Assembly (NCBI RefSeq): GCF_932276165.1
Contig: NC_064012.1
Span: 16,003,501-16,067,500 of the forward strand
Direction of reading: 5' to 3'
Length of the DNA stretch: 64,000 nucleotides
Source of the DNA: Plutella xylostella
Lineage: Eukaryota; Arthropoda; Insecta; Lepidoptera; Plutellidae
Part shown: positions 36,781 to 47,110 of the stretch, piece by piece
Layout: every line of letters starts with the position of its first letter
Position numbering within the stretch: the first letter of the stretch is position 1
The notes under the pieces: model-generated
What the model was told of the DNA's origin: nothing
Database searches by the model: none
Seen by the model: the letters and a program-made list of their open reading frames with translations, nothing else
Position numbers and translations under genes: made by a program

Positions 36781-38473
36781 AACATTCTGCCTCGGCAGTT
36801 ATTAAATTATGTTTTCTATACTCTTGTAATTCTTTTTCTTCTATTAACATCATTTCAGTTGTAAAATCAGGTTTATTTAGCAATTCCACAACTCTCGGGT
36901 GATCAGTCCGATGTTCTGTACGTGCATTTTGTGTCGAATCCGTTTGTTTATTTGCATCTTGCATCTTTTTACTCTGGGCCCTAGTCATTACAGTCATAAT
37001 TTTCTCATTCATACTCTTCAAATCATTCATCGTCATATACATTCTTGATAATGCATCCGCGACTGCATTATCTTTCCCTTTCACATATTCAATCTTAAAA
37101 TCGTATTCCTCTAATGCTAGTCTAAATTTTAGAAGTCTGGACGAAGGATCTTTCATTCCGAATAAATATACGAGTGGTCTGTGGTCTGTCTTAACTGTAA
37201 ATTTTCGACCGTATAAATAAGGCCTAAAATATTTAATACCCCATTTTATTGCTACTAATTCTTTTTGTATGGTAGGGTAATTTCTTTCAGCTTGGTTGAG
37301 TGGTCTGCTAGCATATGCTACTGGTCTTAAATCACTATTACATAATACTGCTGCTACCGCTACTCCTGATGCGTCAGTTTGTAAGATAAATTCATGGTTA
37401 TCATTAAAGTTAGGATATTGTAGAACTGGTGGGGTTGTTAATGCTGTTTTTAATTTTTTAAATGCTTGTTTGCACTGTTCAGACCAAACAAAACGTTCAT
37501 CTTTTCTAGTTAATTTGTTTAAAGGCATGGCTGTTTCTGAAAATGATGGTATGAATTTTCTGTAATAATTACAAAATGCGACGAACCTTTTTACGTCGTC
37601 AGTACATTTTGGAGTGGGATAATCTTTTAAAACACTAATTTTTTGGGGATCCGGTTTAACACCTTCTGCGGAAACCACGTGTCCTAAATATAAAACTTCT
37701 TTTTTGAGAAATTGGCATTTGCTTGGGTTTAATTTTAAATTAACCTTACGTAATCTTTCAAAAACATTCGGTTATGTGTTTAGTGTTTCTAAATTTCTGC
37801 CGAAAACTACAAGGTCATCCAAGTATACAAGACATTTTTCGTACGTCAATCCTGATAGAGCTACTGTCATCGCTCTAGAGAAAGCACTCGGGCTTGTCTT
37901 CATACCCATTGGTAGACGCTTCATCTGGTACTGTCCTGTGTCAGTTGTGAACGCAGTAACCTTTCTAGAGTCTGGGCTTAAAGAAACTTGGTAATACGCC
38001 TGTTGGAGGTCACAGTGGCTAAAGTAAATTGAGTTTGAAAGTGAATCTAATATGTCAATTATGTTTGGAAGTGGAAATTTATCATCCAAAATGGTATCAT
38101 TTACTTTACGAAAATCTACTACAAGACGCCATTGTTTATCGGTACCTTCCTCGTTTTTCTTTGGTACTAATAAAATGGGTGACGACCATTCACTTTGACA
38201 TTCTTCAATTATATCATCTGCTATCATTTTTTCTATATTTTTCTTAATTTCTGGTTTCAGAGCATGAGGTAAACGGTATGGTTTAACATATACTGGACTT
38301 GTATTTGGTTTCAAATGTATTTTTTGTTGATAAACATTGGTAGTAGTAAGTTTATCACCAGGTAAATAGAAGATATCCGAATATTTTTCAAAAATAGGTA
38401 ATAAAGATTCTTTTTCTTCCGTATTTAGATGATCTAATTTAAGTAAATTTAATAATTTTGATTTCCGGTTCAA
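36761..38473 (-). pseudogene. LTR-element reverse transcriptase and RNase H, with in-frame stop
   Basis: 38473-37772 encodes RT with WRLVVDFRKVND, FSHCDLQQAYYQV and VYLDDLVVF (YLDD box). A TAA at about 37772 stops this frame; the same frame continues downstream with RT-thumb-like residues. 37678-36761 encodes the RNase H: FILQTDASGVAVAAVL, ERNYPTIQKELVAI and KTDHRPLVYL. A frame change separates it from integrase at about 36761-36780. Confidence 0.88.
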
Positions 38474-38786
38474 TTTGGATTCACACCTATTAAACGTACA
38501 AACGTCATATTTACTAAATTCGTGTATTTCTGGTTGAAAAGTAGGTATAGTAATGTCTTTGTCCGAAGTATTAAGTATTTGAATAGGTATGATACCCTTA
38601 TTTGGCTTTACTATGGTACTAGCTAAGAATACGTCTTTCTCTAGCTCTAGGTAGGTACATAAAGTTCATTATCATTACAGTACATCTGTAAGTAATTCGT
38701 ATCTAAATCAATTTTCGAACGGTACTTGTCTAAAAAGTCAAGTCCTAGAATTCCGTCGGCCGAACATGGTAAGGTATCAAACACAT

Positions 38787-38914
38787 AGGGTGTTACCACA
38801 AAAACTTAAACAGTATTCAACAGATGTTTAGCGCTGTCAAACGCCTACAAAATCTGTCAAATTTCGTTTTAAACACTTGTTAAACAGTGTTTAAAGTTTT
38901 TTGTGGTAGCACAG
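38787..38914. repeat. MITE family B, copy 2, inside the LTR element
   Basis: Very similar to the copy at 25821-25951 over its whole length, including CTACAAAATCTGTCAAATTT. It splits the protease region, so it moved after the LTR element inserted. Confidence 0.9.
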
Positions 38915-39241
38915 ATAAAGTTTATGGCGCATAATGTTATGATTATCTGGTGATATGTTTAAATAAACATACCCAGTTGTCTTAACTTGTCCACCGATTC
39001 CTTTAATTGTTGTTTCATCTCTATAAATGGTAGCGCTTCTAGATAATAAGTCGCTTCGTATGACGGAGAGCGAGGCGCCGGTATCCAATAACCAAGAATG
39101 TTTGTTTTCATTAACCGACATGAGTACATACCGAACATTATTACTACAACTTAGAATAATATCTTTAGGCACGAAAAAACTGATGTTCGTTATTTTGCGG
39201 TACAGTTGAAGAAGTTGATGGTGACGACGCTTCGTCTTCAT
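38891..39241 (-). pseudogene. LTR-element aspartic protease, interrupted by a MITE
   Basis: Contains WLLDTGASLSVI, the DTG active-site motif. The frame overlaps the end of Gag (39165) by 77 bases in another frame, as expected for ribosomal frameshifting. It ends early because MITE family B copy 2 begins at 38914; the last residues are encoded by the MITE. Confidence 0.85.
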
Positions 39242-40358
39242 TTATCACCGGATACATGTTTTGATGACGGGGATAGCCTCTGCCACGGTTGCTGTTATAG
39301 TTATTATTATGATAATGGAAATTTCGCCTATTTCCCCGATTAGAAAAATTGTTGCCATCGGCATGGTAATTTCCACGATTCGGAGAAAAATTACCCCGAC
39401 TTCGCGGAAAAAATTCGCGGCTTCCATTTCCGTGGTATCCTCTATAATTCGATGTTCTGCCCCTGTAAAAGGTATTATAATTAGACCTACCTCTGGTGCT
39501 GGCCATGACGTGCTGAGGCGGGGCGGGCGGCTGCGCCAGCTCCTCGTCCTCGGCGGCTCGAATCGCCTCGCGAAGGCTCTCGTAATTTCGAGCTGTAATA
39601 ATGGTTCCTAAACGCCTGTTTCGAAGTCCGTCTGCGAACCTTTTAATGGCCAACTTTTCGTTAATTGGGCGTAAAATTTCATAGCTGTTCGGGTTGTTGT
39701 CAGCTTGAGAAATAGTCAAGTCTACGAACATCTCTTCTATTTTCGAAGCATATTGCTGTAGCGTCAAATTATTTTGCGTAATGTTATTAAGTTGCGTCAA
39801 TAATGACGTGCTGGATTTTTTGGTAATTAGGTATTTATGGATGTCACTGATTAAATCCTTAACAGTTTGGTACTCGGATTTCAATTTTAATTTTCCGTTT
39901 TTTGTAAGACGCGTTTTCAAGATAAAATAAATCAATAACTTTTTATGATCTTCCTTTAACATGGTCTCATATAGTTCTACACTTTCTACTAATTTTATTG
40001 TAGTGTCGTCACTACCGTCCATAACAGGAATTAACGAACTAGCCGTTCTTAAATCAAAGTTCTCCATGATTGTTGAATTACTGCTTAAACTACACGATTC
40101 CCTCTTAGAACATAGGTCGTTAATTTCTAAACATAAACTCCAAATTTTATTGTAAATTACAGTTATAGCACATATTTCGTCCTCACTTGACGAACTCAAA
40201 ATATTTTTATAAATTTCATGAGCATCTAATAATTTTTCATTCGCTTCACTTAGTTTATTTTCTGCAATAGCACCTTTAAATCTTTTTTGTCCTTGTTTAA
40301 TTAAATATTTTCTTATTTCGATTAGTTCATTATAAATTGAATCTAAACATTTTCCCAT
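39165..40358 (-). CDS. LTR-element Gag
   Basis: 397 residues, intact. The N-terminal half is helical and charged. A capsid-like region (QYASKIEEMF ... ITARNYESLREAIRAAEDEE) is followed by an Arg/Gly/Asn-rich tail (FYRGRTSNYRGYHG) in place of zinc knuckles, a feature I associate with the 412/mdg1 group. The start at 40358 is the first Met of the frame. Gag would form the retrotransposon particle and bind its RNA. Confidence 0.82.
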   Translation of the reverse strand: MGKCLDSIYNELIEIRKYLIKQGQKRFKGAIAENKLSEANEKLLDAHEIYKNILSSSSEDEICAITVIYNKIWSLCLEINDLCSKRESCSLSSNSTIMENFDLRTASSLIPVMDGSDDTTIKLVESVELYETMLKEDHKKLLIYFILKTRLTKNGKLKLKSEYQTVKDLISDIHKYLITKKSSTSLLTQLNNITQNNLTLQQYASKIEEMFVDLTISQADNNPNSYEILRPINEKLAIKRFADGLRNRRLGTIITARNYESLREAIRAAEDEELAQPPAPPQHVMASTRGRSNYNTFYRGRTSNYRGYHGNGSREFFPRSRGNFSPNRGNYHADGNNFSNRGNRRNFHYHNNNYNSNRGRGYPRHQNMYPVINEDEASSPSTSSTVPQNNEHQFFRA

Positions 40359-40598
40359 AATATTAGACGATTAATACAGTAATTAACGATTAATAAATGT
40401 CATTAAAAATATACGCTAAATAAAATTATAGAAAATAATTTCTTATCAGTCCCACTTTTAACTCTTAGGCTTATTCCTCACTGATACACATGACAATAAT
40501 ATAATTAAATCACTTTTAAATCTTTAAGGATCATTCCTAACACATGCGAATAATTAAAGTTCATACATACAGTTCTTGCTTGATTTTAACTTTCCTCA

Positions 40599-40943
40599 TC
40601 ACACTGGGGTGGTGGTGGTCCTCGGGGCGGGCGCGGCGTAGGGCGGCGGCGGGGGAAGCCTCGCCAGCTCCATGCTCGTAGCTACTCGGGGGAACTCTCG
40701 AAGTTGCTGGATGGTCATCATGTGCTCGACTCGTTGCAGCATATACTCGTTCACTTTTGTTATAATTTTGTAGAGCAGGACGAGACCCAATAAAATAACA
40801 ATAGCCCATACACAGTAAATTAAATTGTTCATATGTCCTTGTAAGGGGTGCGCATTTTTATTATATGTGTTTGAGTATCCCAGTTGTGTTATAATGTCCA
40901 TGTCACTGGAAGGGTCCCTCGGGGTCACTTTTGAGTTACACAT
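40599..40943 (-). CDS. Small single-pass membrane protein in the LTR-element leader
   Basis: 114 residues between the primer-binding site and Gag. A hydrophobic segment (IYCVWAIVILLGLVLLY) at about residues 42-58 is followed by a basic/amphipathic stretch and a C-terminal proline-rich end with ARLPPPPPYAAPAP, which contains a PPxY-type late-domain motif. It has no recognisable enzyme domain. Small leader ORFs are known from 412-type elements; the function is unknown. Recruiting NEDD4-type ligases through PPxY is only an inference. Confidence 0.6.
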   Translation of the reverse strand: MCNSKVTPRDPSSDMDIITQLGYSNTYNKNAHPLQGHMNNLIYCVWAIVILLGLVLLYKIITKVNEYMLQRVEHMMTIQQLREFPRVATSMELARLPPPPPYAAPAPRTTTTPV

Positions 40944-41068
40944 ATTGACACACTCAGCCTGTATAATTATAACGTGGAATTATTTCACCGGTATTGCACT
41001 TTAGTCTTTGCACGCGCGCGACCGCAACTTGATCTCCAGACCAGCCATATTAGGACTGGCACTGGCAA

Positions 41069-41076
41069 GGTCGCCA
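41069..41076 (-). other. Primer-binding site of the LTR element
   Basis: On the minus strand TGGCGACC directly follows an LTR end ...CACA. TGG pairs with the CCA end of a tRNA; TGGCGACC is the start I recall for tRNA-Arg primed 412/mdg1 elements. The match beyond eight bases was not checked. Confidence 0.65.
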
Positions 41077-41237
41077 TGTGATGGGCTCAGGTTCGAAAGG
41101 AAACGACCGGCTCGAATGAGTAGGTACATGTTTAATAGTGAGTAAATATTGAAGTAAATGCGATTACAGAGTATACATTCAATACAGACAAAATATAGTG
41201 TAGATGCAATATAGAGTACTTAACTTAACACACTTCA
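41077..41237 (-). repeat. 5' LTR (single surviving LTR)
   Basis: On the minus strand it begins TGAAGTGTG and ends CACA immediately before the primer-binding site, the usual TG...CA ends. It contains a TATATT and an ATTAAA. The outer boundary is an estimate because no second LTR exists for comparison. Confidence 0.55.
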
Positions 41238-41720
41238 ACCCTATTCCGGTGCATGACTCAGGGTATAGAAGTAGCTATCGCTTGGATACCTGGGCACAGT
41301 GGTATCATTGGTAATGAGTGTGCAGATTCCTTTGCTAAGGATGCCGTTAGCTTGGGCCTGGATACTCATTACGTGCTCATTACCAAAATTTTGCCCACCC
41401 GCCATGACCTAGCCTCGCCCGCAGGATCGAGGCTGGACAGATCCTGGAATGAGTCTTGGGACACTTCCAGGAATATCAAAGGTAAGTTCTACTCCCGTAT
41501 CCATATTCCCAAAAAAACATGGTTTTTAGAGCTAAACAATTACATAAAACCACCACTTCAACTATTTGTAGACTGCGTCTGGGCCATGCGTGCACCCCAG
41601 TGCACTTGGCTAGGATTCGGGTCCGTGACCTGTCTGCGACTGCGGTACCAGTGAAGGAACTGTTGATCATCTCTTCTTCGAATGTCCCAATCTTCAAACT
41701 TCTTTATATGATATCCTAAA
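41238..41720 (+). mobile_element. Degraded LINE, RNase H part (right piece)
   Basis: The frame at 41253-41654 has EVAIAWIPGHSGIIGNECAD, the C-terminal half of a LINE RNase H, followed by the usual tail with KTWFLELN and an RLGHA-type region in another frame (41519-41719). It probably continues the RT piece that ends at 33502, with intervening LINE sequence lost. Confidence 0.75.
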
Positions 41721-41788
41721 TATCCTAAACTTGTGCTCGCGACTCAGAGGTGCGATCACAGGATTCGATACTATTTACGAAACTACAC

Positions 41789-41946
41789 TAAAGCCGCGTA
41801 CACACCGGGCCAACGAACGCCAACGAACGTTTTTCGTTGACCTTCGTTGCTGCAATCTGCCCTGTATTATGTATGAATAATATCCATCGTTGGGATCACC
41901 GTTGGCGTTCGTTGGGCGTTCGTTGGCCCGGTGTGTACGCGGCTTA
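41789..41946. repeat. MITE with GC-rich inverted ends
   Basis: Ends TAAAGCCGCGTACACACCGG and CCGGTGTGTACGCGGCTTA are inverted repeats, with internal short repeats of CAACGAACG. It follows the LINE RNase H piece. Confidence 0.85.
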
Positions 41947-42089
41947 AGGGTCACTTTTACCAAACGCTTAACATGTTTAAAATTGTATTTAAGTAAATCA
42001 AATTTTAAATACATTTTGTACTAACTAACAGACTCTGATGTATGACAGGCTACTAAATACGTTTAGCGTTTGGTGAAATTCCACCAACA
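41947..42089. repeat. MITE, AT-rich
   Basis: Inverted ends CACTTTTACCAAACGCTTAA and TTTAGCGTTTGGTGAAATT. Directly adjacent to the previous MITE. Confidence 0.6.
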
Positions 42090-42196
42090 TGGAAAAAACT
42101 TTCGTAAATTAAACTCCAGAATATGTAGAGGTGTTAATAATAAAGAGGGTTCGGGTATTTGTTATACTTTATATTATTAGTGAACGGAATGGTTTA

Positions 42197-45100
42197 CTAG
42201 AATACTACTATGAATGAAATAAGTTCCATCGGTCCGAAATTATTGTAGTCGAGTGTGGTGACACGCTCGCCCACGGTGGTGCCGGTCAGCGAGGTGCGGT
42301 AGAAGGCCTTGGCGCCGCGCAGCGTGTGGAGCAGCGGCAGCGGCGGCGCGGCGCAGCGCGGGGCCGGCGCGCGGCACGACGCGGCCTGCCGCTGCAGCAC
42401 GAGCAGCGCCGCCCCCGCCGCCCCGCGCCGCGCCGGCAGCGCGCGCAGCATCACCAGCGCCACGTCGGCCGGCAGCGGCGCGCGCAGCAGCCGCACCTGC
42501 TGCCGCGGCAGGCTCGCGTTGCCGCCCGCCACGAACACCTCCAGCGGCTGCGTGAAGGAGTCGGCCAGCTGCAGCGCGTGGCCGCTCGGCAGCGGCAGCG
42601 CGGCGGCGGGGGCGGGGGCGGGCGGCGCCAGGTCCTCCAGCAGCAGGTAGAGGCGGTGGCACGAGGCGCCGGCGCCCGCCGCGCCGCGCCCCAGCAGCGC
42701 CGCCAGCTGGCCGGGCCGCAGCGCCGCCACGCCGCGCGCCTGCTCCGTCGCCAGCGAGGCGCGGCGCCGCGCGTCCTGCAGCCACGCCAGCGCCGTGGCC
42801 GGCCGCAGCGCGCCGTCCAGCCCGCGCGCCCCCCGCGCCCGCCGCGCCGCCCGCCGCGTGTACTGGAAGCCGTTGACGTCCGTGTGCAGCTCGTCGCTCG
42901 CCACGTCCGTCTGCACGGACAGGAACAGCTCCAAGTCGCGCATGTGCGGCGCCGCCTCGTAGTCCACGCGCGCCTCCAGCAGCACCGCGTCCCCCGCACC
43001 CCCCGCCGCCCCCGCGTGCAGCACGCGCGTGCTGTGCTGCAGCAGGCGGCCGAACACCAGCGTGACGTCGGTGGCCACGGCGCCCGACACAATGAGCAGC
43101 AGCCGCGGCCGCTCGCCCGCGCGGTACGGCGCCAGCACGTCCTGCAGGGGCGCGGAGGCGTTGGGCGCGAACACGGCCGGCCCCGCGCCGGCGCCGCTGC
43201 GGAAGGCGGCGTAGTCCACGGCGGCCGTGCGGCGCGCGCCCGTCGCCCGCTGCTCCACGGCGCGCAGGAAGCCCAGCCGCTCGTCGAACAGCAGCCGCAG
43301 CCGCGCCGTGTCCACCTGCACGGCCCCGGGCGGCGGCGCGCGCACCGCGAACAGCGCGCCCCCCGTGCACGCCGAGCAGTACACGACCGCCGCCGCCCCC
43401 CCCGCGCGCCCCGCCGCCCCTCCCGCGCGCCCCGCCGCCACGCGCAGCGACTGCAGGCTCAGCCCCGGCACCGACACCATCACCAAGATTTTGTAAAATC
43501 GATCTGATATTTTAATTTGGTTGGAAGTGACCTTCCATACGGGGCTGACCTGCAGCGGCAGCGCGCCGGCTGGCCCCAGCAGCTGCAGCGCGGGGTCGCG
43601 CGCCAGCAGCTCCAGCGGCTCCGCGCGCGCCACCGCCGCCGAGTTGAACAGCAGCAGCACGTCGCCCGCCGCCACGCTGCGCACCTGCGACAGCACGTCC
43701 CCGTCGCGGTACAGGTACTTGTGCAGCGCGCCGCCCGCCAGCGCCGCCGCCGCCGCCTCCTGCTCGCGCCAGCACGCCGCCGCCGCCGCCAGCGCGCGCG
43801 CGAACACGTGCGCCAGCGCCGCGCCGGGCAGCGTGCCCCCGGACACTGGCCGCGCCGCCAGCCGCGCCGCCTCCGCGCGCGCCGCCAGCAGCCGCGCCCC
43901 CGCGACCCCGCCCCCCGTCGCCATCACGTGCAGCAGCTCGGCGGACCGCAGCGCCGCCTCCAGCTGCCGCAGCACGCCCTTGAGCCGCGGGCGCGCGGAG
44001 TAGCGGCCGGCGAGGTAGGCGGGGCGCGCGCCCGGCTCGGCGTGGTCCAGCAGCGCGCCACGCGCGGGGGGCGGGGGCGCGGGGGTGCGCTCCGCCACGG
44101 CAGCGAAGTAGTCGCGAGCGGTGCCGAACGAGACGCTGGCGCGGTACACGTGGCGCCGCGCGTTGATGTAGTCCGCCAGCTGCCGGTAGCCGTGGTGCTG
44201 CAGCTCCAGCCCGGCGGCGCGCGCCAGCGGCGCCAGCAGCACGTTGTGCGGCGACAGCGAGCCCGCCTTGGAGTACTGGGTGAGCAGCAGCTCGGCGCGC
44301 TGCCGCACGGTGTAGGCGCTCGCGGCCGCGGGGCTGTCGGCGCGCGCGAAGTCGAACTCGGCGGCGCAGAGCGCGCGGTCCGGCCCGCACGCCTCCACGC
44401 CGTCCTCGCCGAACTGCAGCACGTGCGCGAGAAGCCCGCCGCCGCCCCCGCCCGCGCCCCCGCCCCCGGCCCCCGCGCGGCGCCACGCCGGCACCCACAG
44501 GAAGTCACTGAGCTGCCGCTGCGCCAGGTGCTGGTCCACCGCGAAGTGCGTGCGCGCCAGCACGGCGTGGGACACCCCCGCGCCGGCCAGCAGGTAGGCG
44601 AGCCCCGGCCCGTGCGAGCCCGCCGACAGCCACGCCACGCGCGCCGAGTAGTTCAGGTTCTGCTTCAGCCACTGGTGACCTGCAGACAATATGTTCATGA
44701 AACGTCTTTTCACCTACTGAATAAACAAAAGAGGCGGGCCGGCCGGGTTAAACGCATAGAAACCTTCGACCAGCTGATGCAGCAGTCCGTAGAGGCTCGT
44801 GGTGGCCTCGTCCACCTCCACCCAGCCGCCCGAGCTCACCTCCAGCCGCCCGCTCTTCAACAAGCGACGAAACGCCTGCAATGTGCGACATTCGAGTGAA
44901 TTATTGTTTTTATAACTTCTCTGCCTTCGCTAGACATGAGTCTTCAGAGATTATAATGATATACTAACAATACTCGTATAACAAAAATATTTCTGGAAGG
45001 TGGGTAATCTACAATACTATAGAATAGAATAGAATAGAACGCTCGTTCGTGGTGCAAAACTTTGGTCACGTCTAGATAACTATTTCCTCTGCCTTTTTGT

Positions 45101-47110
45101 ATATCTTGTATGTATGTATTTAAGTATTTATTATAAAAATTGTGAATGTTTACTACTATATTTGTACACCTTCCCGCCTTATTCTTTAAGTCATTCCTCC
45201 ACCCAAAGGTTGCCTGGAAGAGATCGCTTTTAGCGATAAGGCCGCCTATTGCTTTAACTCCACTGTATAAATTGTTATTTGTGTTATTTTTAGTCAATAA
45301 AGTAGTATTCTATTCTATTCTATTCTATTCTAAATGCGCCCCGTGCTAGCCCTGCGGGTGGGTTGGTTGGAGGGATGGCTCACAGATCTGTTCCTCTGCG
45401 TGGTGGAGCGCCACCAGTCGCTGAGCGAGGCCACCTCGTGCCACGTGAAGGTGAGGTTGCTGTACAAGTAGAGCTTCCGGACCACGTCCGTGAGCAGGCG
45501 GTGCGCGGCGGGCGCGGAGGCCGGGGCGGGGGGCGCGGGGGGCGGGGCCCAGGGCAGCGCCGCGCGCGCGTGCGGCACCAGGATCACCTGCACATCATCA
45601 CGTTATTGCTATACACGTATGAACGTATTTACAGGAATATCCATAACGGATTTATGGTAAGTTTATGCCCGCGAGCTTCACTTCGCCTCAAAATATTTTC
45701 CCGTAAAGACCTTTGGAAGAGGCCTACGTCCAGCAGTGGACTGCTATAGGCTGTTGATGATGATGATGACTTCCGAACTACCTACCCAATAATATGCCAT
45801 TATGGTATGAAATGAAATCGTTTATTTTTTCGACGTAGAATATTACAATTATTGGTCAAAAGTCATAATCTACCACCTATTTAATATTTCTTCATTCTTT
45901 AATATGTTAAGTTTTCCCGTAATGGTAATTTACCCTTGCTGTTTTAATAAACCCATCTAATCTATATGAACATATAATTTATTAATAAATAATGAGATAT
46001 GGACCAATTTAGTTAACAGTCACCGGAACAGATAAGTTTGTGGCACTGTACTTTACATAAAAGTTGACAACTTGACTTTTAATTTCTTTAATCCCATGCG
46101 TCCGACAACGACGTCTGCCCTCACGTGTGCCCGATCGGGTAGGCATATAACTGCTGGAAGCACTGTAGGCATTCGACGGTTTCAACCACTTCAAAGACAG
46201 TACCTATTAGATGCTCGGACCCAGTAGGCCTCCAGTTGAAATATCTACCAGGTAGGTATGTATGATAAATATATCTATGAGCCATAAGTTGCTAGCTGCT
46301 TACTTTTAATGGTGGCCATTTCGGGTTCCTCATGAGTGCTTCATACCGACTTTCGAAGAATGAGTTCCAGTACGATTTATTCGCGCACCACTCTGGCTGA
46401 AATATAGGAGTACCACCTCATTAATACGTACTTGATTTACAAATATGTGCGTGAATCTGAACTGTTCTGCAGCCATTGTGATTCACTTGGCGGAAAGCTG
46501 CGATTAAGTTATTCTTATTTTCCCAATATCCAAAGTAAATTTTCCATTTTTATTTTTACGAGATGGTTCTTATTTGTTTTGGACTATGAACAAAGTAGAG
46601 CACGAGGACTCGCCTGCAAGTCAATCCTGGAGTAGATGTCTTCCAGGTCGATGGTGGTGTTGGCCTCGAGCACGTCTGCGCAGGCGCACGCGGCGGGCGC
46701 GGGGGGTGCCGCCTGCCGCGGGTAGCCCGGCGCCTCCTCGTCCCCCTCCGCCGCCGCCGCCCCCGCCGGCCCCGCCGGCCGCTCCGAGCTCACTGAAGGC
46801 GGCGCCTGTTCCTCCCTTATTGTCGGAAACAGCGTGTCTTGTTCGTGGATGGAGACATCGCTGTAGGGCCCGTCGCGGGCAGTAGCCGGGCGCGGGGGCG
46901 CGTGGCGCGCGCGGGGGCGGCGCCGCTCCTGCGCCAGGATCGTGCGCGGGCGCTGCGAGCGGTACACCGCCCGATCCGGCGCGGCCGCCCCCGCCCCCGC
47001 CCCCGGCGCCGGCGCCCCGCGCGCGCGCCCGCCGCTCCACAGCAGCTGCCCATCGCCACTGAACGGCCGAGGCACCATCTTAAACTTGTCACGTACCATT
47101 TTGCGAAAAA
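42197..47110 (-). CDS. Alpha-mannosidase II-like GH38 protein, predicted catalytically dead
   Basis: Golgi alpha-mannosidase II trims mannose during N-glycan maturation. Exons (minus strand, in order): 47110-46614, 46396-46304, 45587-45384, 44875-44764, 44679-42197; phases all agree, 1,128 residues to TAG. Homology is clear along the chain: VILVPHARAALPW against the family VPHSHNDPGW, LEVSSGGWVEVDEA against the GGWVMPDEA region, LARTHFAVDQHLAQRQL, CGPDRALCAAEFDFA, FGTARDYF, and the C-terminal SLTG and PMELISF. Yet the zinc-ligand and catalytic positions (fly His90, Asp92, Asp204, Asp341, His471) read Arg, Ala, Ser, Ala, Gly. Length and frame are intact. The first intron uses a GC donor. No N-terminal membrane exon was found, so the start is open. 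Confidence 0.85.
44940..45335 (+). mobile_element. LINE 3' UTR fragment with (ATTCT)n tail
   Basis: Contains GGAAGAGATCGCTTTTAGCGATAAGGCCGCC, a block I recognise as frequent in 3' ends of lepidopteran LINEs, then a CAATAAA and an ATTCT repeat at about 45306-45333. An inverted partner (AGAAT repeat) lies at 45020-45040. Inside an intron of the mannosidase-like gene, antisense to it. Confidence 0.55.
45690..45772 (+). repeat. RTE-type LINE 3' tail remnant
   Basis: TGGAAGAGGCCTACGTCCAGCAGTGGACTG followed by TGATGATGATGATG, the common 3' end of RTE elements; compare 60440-60503. Confidence 0.7.
45991..46051. repeat. MITE family A, half copy
   Basis: ATGGACCAATTTAGTT ... CACCGGAACAGATAAGTTTGTGGCACTGTAC matches the right arm of 31470-31624. 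The left arm is missing. Lies in the intron between the second and third mannosidase-like exons. Confidence 0.85.

Larger units (their letters stand above)
33503..41237 (-). mobile_element. Ty3-type LTR retrotransposon of the 412/mdg1 type, lacking its 3' end
   Basis: Minus-strand order: 5' LTR, primer-binding site, leader with a small membrane ORF, Gag, protease, RT, RNase H, integrase. The element stops inside the integrase C-terminal region at 33503, so no 3' LTR is present. It is broken by a MITE (38787-38914), a jockey LINE (33984-36337) and a stop codon in RT. The primer-binding site beginning TGGCGACC, which I recall from 412/mdg1 elements, supports the subgroup. Confidence 0.85.

Noticed and set aside
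42326..44899. Very long open frames on the plus strand opposite the mannosidase-like exons
   Set aside because: They are shadows caused by extreme GC content. Their Arg/Gln/Ala-rich products match no family, while the minus strand gives clear GH38 homology.
44944..45297. 117-residue minus-strand protein in a mannosidase-like intron
   Set aside because: It lies antisense to a LINE 3' UTR with an ATTCT tail and has no family motif.
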